This document shows, one piece after another, positions 28,698 through 37,520 of a stretch of 64,000 nucleotides of DNA. The notes beneath the pieces were generated by a model. The model was not told the origin of the DNA, ran no database searches, and was given only the letters and a program-made list of their open reading frames with translations. The stretch's first letter is position 1, and each line of letters begins with the position of its first letter. Source of the DNA: Segetibacter koreensis DSM 18137 (GTDB taxonomy: Bacteria; Bacteroidota; Bacteroidia; Chitinophagales; Chitinophagaceae); the NCBI RefSeq assembly GCF_000374045.1, contig NZ_KB893315.1, positions 332,843 through 396,842 of the forward strand. Reading direction: 5' to 3'. The position numbers were made by a program, and so were the translations under genes.

Positions 28698-30023
28698 ATG
28701 AGTAATATTCTGCTAGTTGAGGATGACCAAACCTTTTCTAAAATATTGGAAAGTTTTTTGGTCAAAAATGGGTTTAACATTAATATTAAACACGACGTAC
28801 AATCAGGCTTACAAGCGATTAATGAAACCAAATTCGACTTGTTGTTGCTTGATTATCGCCTGCCAGATGGAACCGGTTTAGATTTTCTAACTGCTTGCTC
28901 TAAGGATTGTAGCAACCTGCCCACTATTATGATGACAGGTTTTAATGATGTCAGAACTGCCGTTAAAGCTATGAGGTCGGGAGTTTTTGAATACATTATT
29001 AAACCTTTGAATCCGGATGAATTATTAATGGTCATTAATGAAGCTTTAAATAAAGGAGATCAAAAGGGCTTAGAACGGGAAACAACCAAAGAGTTTATTG
29101 AAGGGCAAAGCAAAGTTGCACAGAAACTTACCGAACACATAGAATTGGTTGCACCAACTGACATGTCAGTTTTAATAATAGGCGAAAGTGGAACGGGCAA
29201 AGAGTACGTCGCAAGGTCAATCCATACATTAAGTAAACGGAAGGATAAACCATTTGTGGCCATAGATTGTGGTACACTATCAAAAGATCTGGCTGCAAGT
29301 GAATTGTTTGGACATTTGAAGGGAGCCTTTACAGGTGCTTTGACCGATAAAAAAGGCGCATTTGAAATTGCCAATGGCGGAACTGTTTTTTTAGATGAAA
29401 TAGGTAACCTGGGGTACGACGTGCAGGTAAAGTTGTTGAGAATGCTGCAAGAGCGAACAATACAACCCGTGGGAAGCAACAAGCTGATAGATATTGATAT
29501 CAGGTTGGTATCTGCGACCAATGACAACTTAATCTCCAGTATATCAAAAGGTGGTTTTAGGGAAGATATTTATCATAGAATAAATGAATTTAAAATACAA
29601 GTTCCGTCATTAAGGGAACGCGGGGAAGATTTGGAACTATTTATAACACACTTTATACAACTTGCTAATAAGGAACTTGGGAAATCAGTAGAAAAAGTTA
29701 CCGGAGAAGTAATGGAGATTTTTAAAAATTACGATTGGCCTGGAAACTTGCGCGAATTAAAAAATGTAATTAAAAGAATGGTGCTGCTTTCAAAAACAGC
29801 AATAGCAGATAAAGATGTTTTGCCTGATGAAATGATTGATTCTGTATATGAGCAACCAAAAAAACAAACGCATGACTTAAAGGCCATACAGGAAGCAGGC
29901 GAAAAAGAGACTATATCAAAAGTGTTGCAACAAACAAAATACAATAAAACGAAAGCTGCAAAACTTTTAAATATAGATAGAAAAACCCTTTACTACAAAA
30001 TGGAACTGTACGGAATTGATTAG
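28698..30023 (+). CDS. NtrC-family sigma-54-dependent response regulator
   Basis: This 441-residue protein has a receiver domain (about 1-120; Asp9/Asp10, phospho-acceptor Asp52 in LLDYRLPDG) and an AAA+ activator domain (about 135-370). The AAA+ domain carries Walker A GESGTGKE, the sigma-54-contact loop GAFTGA and FLDEIGN. A Fis-type HTH ends the protein (about 400-441; NKTKAAKLLNIDRKTLYYK). The intact GAFTGA loop indicates true sigma-54 activation. It converges on a hybrid kinase with an Hpt domain, the stop codons being only 8 bp apart, so that kinase is the likely phosphate source. Target genes are not evident. Confidence 0.93.
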   Translation: MSNILLVEDDQTFSKILESFLVKNGFNINIKHDVQSGLQAINETKFDLLLLDYRLPDGTGLDFLTACSKDCSNLPTIMMTGFNDVRTAVKAMRSGVFEYIIKPLNPDELLMVINEALNKGDQKGLERETTKEFIEGQSKVAQKLTEHIELVAPTDMSVLIIGESGTGKEYVARSIHTLSKRKDKPFVAIDCGTLSKDLAASELFGHLKGAFTGALTDKKGAFEIANGGTVFLDEIGNLGYDVQVKLLRMLQERTIQPVGSNKLIDIDIRLVSATNDNLISSISKGGFREDIYHRINEFKIQVPSLRERGEDLELFITHFIQLANKELGKSVEKVTGEVMEIFKNYDWPGNLRELKNVIKRMVLLSKTAIADKDVLPDEMIDSVYEQPKKQTHDLKAIQEAGEKETISKVLQQTKYNKTKAAKLLNIDRKTLYYKMELYGID

Positions 30024-30031
30024 GCTGTGAC

Positions 30032-32539
30032 CTATGCAGGTGTCTCCAATTCAATTTCAAGTACTTTTAAGAAGCTATTTAGTTCAGAAAATATATCGTC
30101 TATTTCGTCTTTTAAGCTTTCCACCTGGCAGTTTCTTCTTATCGCTGCTTCACTTCTGCGTAACTGTGTTGCCAGCTTTTTCTCTCCTACCTGCCCTACT
30201 CTGCCCGCTAACCTATGAATGATTAAACTTGTTTTTTCTAAATTATTCTTTTGTACTGCAACTGATAGTTCCTCGATATCCGAAGTAGTATCATTATGAC
30301 ATTGCTTCAAGATCGAATTTACCTGCTGGCGGTCTCCTACCATCTGTGCCAATCTCTCTAAATTTAACGTACCTGGCAAAACCTTTGTGTCCGGCTTTTC
30401 CTGTAGTACCGTAATCAATTCTGCTTCATTAAAAGGCTTTAAAAGCAAATCGTTAAACCCATTCTTTAGTATTGAAGCTTTTTCTTGCGGCAGTACCTGT
30501 GCTGTAAGTGCAATTATTCGTGTACTGGCAGGTATTTTTTTCCTAAGCAATACACATAGCTCTGCGCCGTTAATGCCCGGTAGCCTCATATCAGCAAAAA
30601 CAACCTTTACATCATTATCCCACGGTTCATCCAATAACTTTTCAGCAGTATTAAAACAGGTGTGTTTAATGTTGTACTTGTCAAGTATTATAGAACTAAG
30701 ACGAAGAATAAGTTCATCATCATCCACTAACCATACCTTCCCTTTAAATGAGGACGGATTAAAAGGCAATGAATTTGTTTCATCAACAGGCAATTCATTT
30801 GCATATTCAAAAGGTACTATCACTTCAAATCTCGATCCTTTTCCGGGTTGGCTTTCGACTTTTATGGTGCCTTGTTGTGCCTCTACCAATTCTTTTACAA
30901 TGCTTAGTCCAAGGCCTGTTCCATTTTGCCCTTTAAAAGAATTTTTATTTACCTGCTCAAACTGGTTGAAGATGTATTTTATTTCTTCTTCATTCATCCC
31001 GATACCAGTATCTTCTACAACAAAAGAACAGGTAAGCCGTGAGCCTTTGTTTGTTGCTACAACAGACAGTTTTACACTTCCTTCTTCTGTAAATTTTATC
31101 GCGTTTCCTAATAAATTAAATAATACCTGTTTTAGTCTAAACGGATCTCCTTTGATATAGGGCAGTGATGAGAGGTTGGTACCCAACAACTCCAACTTTA
31201 ACGACTTTCGCCCGGCGAGCAACTGCAAACCCGAAACAACTTCTGTAATTACTTTGCCTAATGAGAAAGTTTTACTTTCAATGCTAAACTTACCCGATGT
31301 AATTCTGCTATAATCCAATACTTCGTTTACAATCTGCAGAAGATGTTGAGAAGAGTTATAGATAGCCCGAACATTTTCATCATATTGTTTTTCCTGATGT
31401 AATTGTTGTTCGGCATACCCAATTATCGATTGCAGCGGTGTTCTGATCTCATGACTCATGTTCGTCAAAAAACGTTGTTTCGACATGCTGTGATATTCTG
31501 CCTCAGATTTAGCAGCTTCCAATTCTTTGCGGTACCTACGGCTTCGGGTAACGTCTATCAAAATCAATATGCCAAAAACCAGGGCTATAATAATAAACAA
31601 AATAGTAATAAGCCTTGTACGGCTAATTGTTTCACGTGCAAGTATAACGGTCGATGCCGTTTTTTCCTTCACTTGCTCCATCTCCTGGGTTTCGACCTCG
31701 TTAAGATTGTTTAACAGCTTATGTATTAAAACATTGTTTGCCTTTAGCAAATCCCCTTCACTCTCTATTAATCGATTTAATCTCTGTATTCTCCAGCTTT
31801 CAATTTTTCTCAGCGATGTTCCAATACTGGCTATAGAAGTATCGCTTTTTGCTATTGAAAGGGTATCTACCCTGCTTTTGATCTCTTCCTCAATAATTAC
31901 CTGCGGCTGTTTTGGTATAACGATCGCTTCGTCTTTAGGTTTCCCAAAAATTTTGTTTATCCACGATTGTTTTTTCTGCTGGGTTACAACAGTATCAGAA
32001 GGGATAATTGTAGTGGTGGTTGTCTTCTTCTCACTGGTAACCACATTACTGTCTACCAGTACTTTTGGACTGTCTATCTGCTCAGACAATGCGTGCAACT
32101 GCCGTTCATAAACTTTCTTTTGTTCAATTTGATAACGTAATTTCAGGTAATCACAAAACAGTTTGTTGTCTGAACGTAATAGTGAGGTAATAGAGTCAAG
32201 ACGCGATAATTGCAGCGGTTCATCGAGCAGGAACTGGCGGAGCGAGGCAATATTACCGCTAATTTCCTTTGTTTGTTTTATAAATGCTAAAGAAGGTTTT
32301 TCCTTCCCTTTAATAACTTCCGTTTGTTGCAAATGCGGAAGCCTTGAAACATTTATAAATAGCTTTCTTGATATGCTTAATTTTTCATTAGGCATCGCAA
32401 GTTCCTTTACTATCAGTGTTATTTTTTGAAACGCAAGACGATTAACCGCCCACATAGCTCCTAAAGAAATAAAAATCAAAGCGAGTACTATGATAATTTT
32501 TCCTTTCATTGTTTCAACAAATCTTGCGTGTCTTTCCAT
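30032..32539 (-). CDS. Membrane hybrid histidine kinase with receiver and Hpt domains
   Basis: This is an 835-residue inner-membrane phosphorelay protein. A first TM helix spans about residues 12-32 and a long, partly coiled extracytoplasmic region follows to about 310. A second TM (about 315-335) leads to HisKA (NMSHEIRTPLQSI) and HATPase (GNAIKFTEEG, GTGLGLSIVKEL). A receiver (FADMRLPGING) and a C-terminal Hpt domain (LIIHRLAGRVGQVG) complete it. The in-frame Met at residue 11 (32507-32509, MKGKIIIVLALIFI) is an equally good start. The complete His-Asp-His chain suggests onward transfer to the facing NtrC-type regulator. The periplasmic input is unknown. Confidence 0.9.
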   Translation of the reverse strand: MERHARFVETMKGKIIIVLALIFISLGAMWAVNRLAFQKITLIVKELAMPNEKLSISRKLFINVSRLPHLQQTEVIKGKEKPSLAFIKQTKEISGNIASLRQFLLDEPLQLSRLDSITSLLRSDNKLFCDYLKLRYQIEQKKVYERQLHALSEQIDSPKVLVDSNVVTSEKKTTTTTIIPSDTVVTQQKKQSWINKIFGKPKDEAIVIPKQPQVIIEEEIKSRVDTLSIAKSDTSIASIGTSLRKIESWRIQRLNRLIESEGDLLKANNVLIHKLLNNLNEVETQEMEQVKEKTASTVILARETISRTRLITILFIIIALVFGILILIDVTRSRRYRKELEAAKSEAEYHSMSKQRFLTNMSHEIRTPLQSIIGYAEQQLHQEKQYDENVRAIYNSSQHLLQIVNEVLDYSRITSGKFSIESKTFSLGKVITEVVSGLQLLAGRKSLKLELLGTNLSSLPYIKGDPFRLKQVLFNLLGNAIKFTEEGSVKLSVVATNKGSRLTCSFVVEDTGIGMNEEEIKYIFNQFEQVNKNSFKGQNGTGLGLSIVKELVEAQQGTIKVESQPGKGSRFEVIVPFEYANELPVDETNSLPFNPSSFKGKVWLVDDDELILRLSSIILDKYNIKHTCFNTAEKLLDEPWDNDVKVVFADMRLPGINGAELCVLLRKKIPASTRIIALTAQVLPQEKASILKNGFNDLLLKPFNEAELITVLQEKPDTKVLPGTLNLERLAQMVGDRQQVNSILKQCHNDTTSDIEELSVAVQKNNLEKTSLIIHRLAGRVGQVGEKKLATQLRRSEAAIRRNCQVESLKDEIDDIFSELNSFLKVLEIELETPA

Positions 32540-32861
32540 TCCTAACCTTTTGCATGACTGCTTACAAGCTTAATTTAAAAACTAATTCAACCGTAAATTC
32601 AAAAATAGCTTAAAACAAACAGGGGCATTTTATCAGAAGTAAAGTTAACAGCGGAAAATTGTTAAAAATTTACCGGCTTAGTGAGAAATAAAGTATTCAG
32701 GGGGGCAAGCCCGACACTTTATTTTATTAAAGGTCTATAACGTAGAAATTATCGTAAGTTTTACAGGGCTAATTAAGGTCAATTGCCGATAATAAACAAT
32801 AAAACGTTTATTGTTAACTATCCCTTTTATGAATGATGAAGAATCTAAAAACCAGTAAAGC
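32540..32861. other. Intergenic region, no gene seen
   Basis: This 322-bp AT-rich spacer lies upstream of the hybrid kinase and downstream of the RRM gene. A pyrimidine-poor GGGGGGCAAGCCC segment near 32700 is the only GC-rich patch. No gene or clear promoter was identified. Confidence 0.35.
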
Positions 32862-33161
32862 TTAATACCTGTTATTGAATCTTTTATTATTGGTTCGTCC
32901 AAAACCATTATTGACGGGTTGTTCCTCAGCTTCTTTAACAGTCATTTTCTTTCCGCGGCTAAGTCCTGCTCCATCTAAGGCTTCTATCGTTTCCTCAGCT
33001 TCATTTCTTTTTGGCATCTCTACAAAACCAAATCCTTTGCTTTTTCCTGTTGCCTTATCTACAACCAACTTTGCATATTTTACTTCCCCGTATAATTCAA
33101 ACATTTCTTTTAGATCAACGTCATCAAAATCGTTTGGAAGTCCGGCAACAAAAAGCTTCAT
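32862..33161 (-). CDS. RNA-recognition-motif (RRM) RNA-binding protein
   Basis: This 99-residue protein is one RRM domain with RNP2 (KLFVAGLP) and RNP1 (KGFGFVEM) plus a short Asn/Arg-rich tail (FGRTNNKRFNNRY). Bacteroidota and cyanobacteria carry such small stand-alone RRM proteins. In Bacteroides they act as abundant RNA-binding regulators (RbpB-type) that affect polysaccharide-use transcripts. The gene is monocistronic and starts at the ATG 33159-33161, close to the conserved core. Its RNA targets are unknown. Confidence 0.9.
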   Translation of the reverse strand: MKLFVAGLPNDFDDVDLKEMFELYGEVKYAKLVVDKATGKSKGFGFVEMPKRNEAEETIEALDGAGLSRGKKMTVKEAEEQPVNNGFGRTNNKRFNNRY

Positions 33162-33648
33162 TTTATTAGTTTAAAGTAAAATTACACAGATCGCACTAAC
33201 TAAGCTAATATATAACTATTTAAAATTCCTGTTTTTCTTTTTTAACTTTTAGAATAAGATATTTTGAACAAATAATAATTAGTTCGTAACAATCACTTTT
33301 ACTAAAAAAAACTTTTATCGCAGAAGTATGTGTGTTTAAAAGATTAGCCTATTTATTGTTTTTTATTTAAACAAAAAATACCGCCATTTGAGGAATAAAA
33401 GTTTAAATATATTAAAAAAATATCTATCTTTAATAAAAGGGGGCGCAGTCTGTCAGGATTGGGGATCATTTTCCCAACAGGCATTAGGCGGCCCCCTTAA
33501 TAATTATAAATATTTTAAATTAATTACTAAAATTAAAGTTACAGAAACGGTTTAAATAATTACTTAAAGCTTTTTGAGAATTTGTTTATCAAAAAAGTGT
33601 AAAGTTCGATTAAAATAACGATGCAGCTGTAAAATAGATAATTTTAAA
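33162..33648. other. Intergenic region containing a structured element
   Basis: This 487-bp, extremely AT-rich region is interrupted by one GC-rich, foldable segment at 33437-33498, described separately. No protein gene was recognised. Confidence 0.5.
33437..33498. ncRNA. Candidate structured RNA element (62 nt)
   Basis: An outer 8-bp stem (AAGGGGGC at 33437-33444 with GCCCCCTT at 33491-33498) encloses a second stem: CTG 33450-33452 with CAG 33478-33480, then TTGGGGA 33459-33465 with TTCCCAA 33471-33477, including one G-U pair, around a 5-base loop. It stands out sharply from the AT-rich surroundings and has no T run. It could be a small RNA, the 5' or 3' structure of an unmarked transcript, or a protein-binding site. 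I do not recognise an Rfam family. Confidence 0.35.
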
Positions 33649-34263
33649 CTATTGAATGAAGAATGTGAGTATACCTGTTGCCACTAACGTTACTCCTGTA
33701 ATTATGCCGGCATTGTGTTCCAGCGAATGCCAGTTTAGTCTTAATAAACCTTTATAAGCATATCTCACCAAAAGCAACATTCCTATCATCGTTATAAATA
33801 AATACAGTAAAGCGATAAACCAAGCCAGCCATAACGGGTATGCCCCTGCCAGCAGAAAATACGCCTCAATTTCCATACATGGGGAAAAAAACATTGCTAT
33901 AACTAATGCTGTTATTATCGCCGCTTTAGGTTTTTTCTTCTTTATTTCTTCATCTATATGAAAATGTTTGTGTTTGTGGTGTCGGTATATGAATGCAATG
34001 CCTATTGAAATAAGAATAATCGGTGCAATAACACTTGTAAAATGAGTTAAGCTACCTTCTAGTTTAGCACCTACTATGCTTAATATTGCTCCTATTAAAA
34101 CTGTGCTTACGCCATGCGCCAAACCACAAATCAATGTTACTTTGGTCACTTCCGCAGTTGTCCATCGTTCTTTTTTACCTATAGCAAGTATAGGAAGCCA
34201 GTGATTAGGTATAACTGCATGTAGTAAACTGATAATTAAACTACCTGTAATAATTGAGAACAT
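33649..34263 (-). CDS. Polytopic membrane protein with His-rich loop (TauE/NicO-like fold)
   Basis: This 204-residue inner-membrane protein has about six hydrophobic helices. It opens with SLLHAVIPNHWLP, contains a second His motif in GLAHGVSTVLIGA, and has a cytoplasmic His-rich loop (RHHKHKHFHIDEE, about residues 93-106). A Cys-containing segment FSPCMEIEAYFLLAGA lies in helix 4. The paired His motifs in helices and the His-rich loop resemble nickel/cobalt (NicO, UreH-like) and TauE/SafE exporters, so a metal-related transport role is plausible. I cannot fix the family or substrate. It appears monocistronic. Confidence 0.6.
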   Translation of the reverse strand: MFSIITGSLIISLLHAVIPNHWLPILAIGKKERWTTAEVTKVTLICGLAHGVSTVLIGAILSIVGAKLEGSLTHFTSVIAPIILISIGIAFIYRHHKHKHFHIDEEIKKKKPKAAIITALVIAMFFSPCMEIEAYFLLAGAYPLWLAWFIALLYLFITMIGMLLLVRYAYKGLLRLNWHSLEHNAGIITGVTLVATGILTFFIQ

Positions 34264-34652
34264 TATTTTTATAATCTGATTTTTTATACTGTTACAAGAA
34301 GAGTTTTATAAAGATATCACTGTCTGCATTTTAATTAGTAACGAAAACTTCGGCAAGAGTTTCAATTTATTCATTTTACCTGCAAATGGCTTTTCCTCAA
34401 GCATTTTTCACCTTCATGCCAAAGACGCCGAATTCAACTATATTTTAGTCATTTCACGTCAATGAAAAGGCTGATATCGGTTTTCAGCAACTTGCAAATG
34501 TCGGCAACTGCAAATCAGCTTCCATTTTTTGACGGCTACATTGATTATGAAATGGGTGAAATGAATGGTAATTATTATCATACTGGTTGCTGACCATGCT
34601 CATATTAAAATTAAAATGTTGAAAATAGATTTGCTATAAACTCCCTACTAAT
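34264..34652. other. Intergenic region, no gene seen
   Basis: This is 389 bp between divergent genes. It is AT-rich with no convincing frame, repeat or promoter consensus. Confidence 0.35.
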
Positions 34653-35075
34653 ATGACCAATTTAATTGCAGTATATTATATAAACGAACTCGACGATTGG
34701 AAAAAAACTATTGATTTGCAACTGAAAGAAATAGAAGAATCGAAAGAGTGGCTAAACGAGATCTTACAGTTTAATACTATACTTAAACTTGCAGCTAAAG
34801 TAGAACATTATTTAAACGCCCTTCTCTTGTCGCAACAGAATTTGTTGTACATGAAATACAACATTCAAACCCTGGAATTGAAGTTATATAAAGAAGAAAG
34901 GCCGGTAGAGAATGAGATGGTGACCGAAGATTTAAAAAAGCACCAGAACGAATTACGGGCTAAAATGCACCGCACCGAGAAAGAATACCTCGATATTAAG
35001 TATAGCTGCGACGAATTTCTTGCCGAAACTGTTATTGAACAGAATAAAAAAAAGAAAAATGACAGCCAGCATTAA
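34653..35075 (+). CDS. Hypothetical coiled-coil protein
   Basis: This 140-residue soluble protein is predicted to be almost wholly alpha-helical. Heptad-rich charged stretches span about residues 15-60 (LKEIEESKEWLNEIL) and 75-130 (LKKHQNELRAKMHRTEKEYL), and the tail is very basic (EQNKKKKNDSQH). There are no catalytic motifs. I do not recognise a family. Codon use and the even charge pattern make it a credible gene. Its neighbours do not indicate a role. Confidence 0.6.
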   Translation: MTNLIAVYYINELDDWKKTIDLQLKEIEESKEWLNEILQFNTILKLAAKVEHYLNALLLSQQNLLYMKYNIQTLELKLYKEERPVENEMVTEDLKKHQNELRAKMHRTEKEYLDIKYSCDEFLAETVIEQNKKKKNDSQH

Positions 35076-35329
35076 AAAACCCTGCTCGGGATAGTATTTA
35101 TCAACCTGGTTTACAAGCTTAGAATTAGACGTGCAACAACAGAAATTGATTAACTAAAAAGATCAAAGCCACATTTCCTATATTTGTTTTCGAGAGTGCC
35201 AACAAGCACATATTGTTTTGCTAATTAGAACAGAACAAGAGTGGGATGTTGTTTTTGATTGGAAAGAGATATTTGTAATAAGTTGTTTTTAAGGTTAATA
35301 TCAAAATCGGGAACAATAAAAAGAAAAAT

Positions 35330-36310
35330 ATGAAAAGAACACCAGCATCAATGATGAAGCAAATTTTCCATCACGTGTTGATGGTAGCGATCCCGCTACT
35401 ATTTACACTGCCAGATGCTAAGGCTGATAAGCTTGCTGTAGAAAATCCTGATTCTTCTTCTATTGAAGGAAGGTGGGACATGACAGTTAACATGGCAGGA
35501 AAAGAAGTGCCGTCATGGCTGGAGATTCGGCATTCCGGTCTCCATACACTTGTTGGTTCATTTGTGGGAGGAGGAGGAAGTGCGCGGCCAATTTCAAAGG
35601 TCAACTTCGACGATGGAAAGATGAGTTTTTCAATTCCTCCACAATGGGAGCCGGAAAACAAAGATCTTTCAGTTGAGGGAACGTTTGCGGGAAACAGTTT
35701 AACGGGCTCAATGATTGCCAGTAATGGTGAAAATTATACCTGGACCGCGGTTCGTGCTCCGTCTCTTCGCCGCCAGACAACACCTGTTTGGGGAAAATCT
35801 ATCAAGCTATTTAACGGAACAGATTTAAAAGGATGGCATGCACTCGGAGAGAATCAATGGAAAGCAGAAAATGGTATTCTGCGAAGTCCAAAGTCTGGTT
35901 CCAATCTTGTGACTGATGAAGCTTACCAGGACTTTAAGCTGCATATTGAGTTTCGTTACCCAAAAGGCAGCAACAGCGGGGTTTATCTACGGGGCAGGTA
36001 TGAAGTACAGATTGCCGACAGCAAAGGATTAGAACCGTTAAAAGATCAGTTAGGTGCAGTGTATGGATTTATATCTCCAAGTGAAATGATGGCGAAGGCT
36101 CCGGGGGAGTGGCAATCATTTGATATAACACTGGTGGGAAGAATGGTAACAGTAGCTTGTAATGGAAAGACTATTATCTGTAACCAGGAAATTCCGGGCA
36201 TTACGGGGGGCGCTATCGATAGTAAAGAAAGTCAGCCAGGTCCTTTACTTATTCAGGGTGACCATGGACCTATTGAATTTCGCAATATTGTACTTACGCC
36301 AGCAAAATAA
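35330..36310 (+). CDS. Secreted DUF1080 protein (3-keto-disaccharide hydrolase-like)
   Basis: This 326-residue protein has a signal peptide (MKQIFHHVLMVAIPLLF, cleavage near DAKA). An N-terminal beta-rich domain (about 40-130, SIEGRWDMTVNMAGKEVP) probably forms a lipocalin-like barrel. The C-terminal DUF1080/LamG-like jelly roll (about 150-325) shows LFNGTDLKGWHA, DFKLHIEFRYPKGSNSGVYLRGRYEVQI and the final GPIEFRNIVLTP. Family members include enzymes that hydrolyse 3-keto-glucosides made by sugar 3-dehydrogenases. It thus fits functionally with the ThuA/PVC-dehydrogenase cassette about 26 kb upstream, although it is not linked to it. It seems to be a single-gene unit. Confidence 0.85.
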   Translation: MKRTPASMMKQIFHHVLMVAIPLLFTLPDAKADKLAVENPDSSSIEGRWDMTVNMAGKEVPSWLEIRHSGLHTLVGSFVGGGGSARPISKVNFDDGKMSFSIPPQWEPENKDLSVEGTFAGNSLTGSMIASNGENYTWTAVRAPSLRRQTTPVWGKSIKLFNGTDLKGWHALGENQWKAENGILRSPKSGSNLVTDEAYQDFKLHIEFRYPKGSNSGVYLRGRYEVQIADSKGLEPLKDQLGAVYGFISPSEMMAKAPGEWQSFDITLVGRMVTVACNGKTIICNQEIPGITGGAIDSKESQPGPLLIQGDHGPIEFRNIVLTPAK

Positions 36311-36378
36311 ATACATCAAGGGGGAGTGGAAATTTCGTTACTTATGTCAGGTTTTTTTCTCATTATTTTGCAGGCGGA

Positions 36379-36801
36379 TTATTCACCCCATACTGTAATG
36401 ACCAGTGTTCTTGCTCCCCCAAAATTGCGGTGTTCACACAAATAAATACCCTGCCACGTACCAAGTGCAAGCCGACCATTACAAACAGGGATCAACACAG
36501 AACTGCCGAGCAATGCAGCTTTCAAATGCGCGGGCATATCGTCAGAACCTTCATCATCATGCAAATAACCCGGATCGTTTTCGGGAACGGCTTTGTTAAA
36601 ATACATTTCGAAGTCTTTCCTGACAGTTGGGTCAGCATTTTCATTAATAGTTAGCGAAGCAGAAGTATGTTGAATAAAAACCTGGCAAATTCCTGCTTTG
36701 AGTTCTTTTATTTGTGGTATTATTTGAATGATTTCGTTAGTAATAAGGTGAAAACCTCTTTTTCTCTCTGGTAGCCTTAGTATTTGCTGATGTATTTTCA
36801 T
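36379..36801 (-). CDS. yjbQ: YjbQ family protein
   Basis: This 140-residue protein has the YjbQ/UPF0047 trimeric fold. Conserved segments are GICQVFIQHTSASLTINENADPTV (by segments), ALLGSSVLIPV, GRLALGTWQGIYLCEHR and the family end ARTLVITVWGE. E. coli YjbQ has weak thiamine-phosphate synthase activity, but the physiological role is unsettled. The full-length family core is present, so the gene should be functional. It converges on the DUF1080 gene. Confidence 0.9.
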   Translation of the reverse strand: MKIHQQILRLPERKRGFHLITNEIIQIIPQIKELKAGICQVFIQHTSASLTINENADPTVRKDFEMYFNKAVPENDPGYLHDDEGSDDMPAHLKAALLGSSVLIPVCNGRLALGTWQGIYLCEHRNFGGARTLVITVWGE

Positions 36802-37060
36802 GCCTTTTATTTGTTATTACATTCAATAGCAATAAGCGAAGATTTTACAATTATGATGACAGTGGCAATTTTAAAAACTTAATTTCATTTGGCTCCAAAA
36901 ATAAAATTGATTATTTAGATATTTACATCTGATGTACGCAGCCAGAAAATAAAAATGCACCAAAAACAAACAGAAATTTATGATTGCGGTTTAAACTTAC
37001 TTTGTACGATTTCACCTTTAGAAAACTTTAAAAAAAAATTCAAATAATAAGCAGTATTAA

Positions 37061-37492
37061 ATGGCGTTACTGGAGAAGCAACTTGAAGTAAAAGAATCAA
37101 ATATACCCGGCGCCGGCAAGGGCTTATTTACAAATAAGTTTATCCCCAAAGGCGCAAGAATAGTAGAGTACAAAGGTAGAATCCGAACATGGAAAGAGGT
37201 GCAGCACGATGACTTCAATTACTATATTTTTTTTGTTGCAGAAAATCACATTATTGATGCATCTCGTCATAAAAAATCCTTTGGACGTTACATTAATGAT
37301 GCAAAAGGATTGCAGAAAATAAATGGACTGCACAATAATGCAGAATTTGTTATTGACGGGTTGAAGGTATTTGTACAGGCAACAAAAAATATTGCGGCAG
37401 GAGCCGAGATATTCGTTAGCTACGGAAAGGATTATTGGGCCGTGATTCGTAAAAACAAGAAGATAGAGGAAAGGAAGGAAAAGGAAAGTTAA
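37061..37492 (+). CDS. SET-domain protein (putative lysine methyltransferase)
   Basis: This 143-residue protein is a minimal SET domain. It has the N-terminal SIPGAGKGLFT-like entry (NIPGAGKGLFTNKFIPKGARI), VEYKG, the substrate/cofactor motif NDAKG...HNNAEF in place of the eukaryotic NHSC pair, and the catalytic-Tyr end IFVSYGKDYWA. It has a basic tail (KKIEERKEKES) and no pre- or post-SET domains. Bacterial SET proteins methylate lysines of DNA-binding or other proteins; the target is unknown. The RFINDA-type motif here is RYINDA. It is a stand-alone gene converging on the MBL-fold gene. Confidence 0.87.
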   Translation: MALLEKQLEVKESNIPGAGKGLFTNKFIPKGARIVEYKGRIRTWKEVQHDDFNYYIFFVAENHIIDASRHKKSFGRYINDAKGLQKINGLHNNAEFVIDGLKVFVQATKNIAAGAEIFVSYGKDYWAVIRKNKKIEERKEKES

Positions 37493-37520
37493 TAATGATA
37501 AATGCCTACTATTAAAAAAA

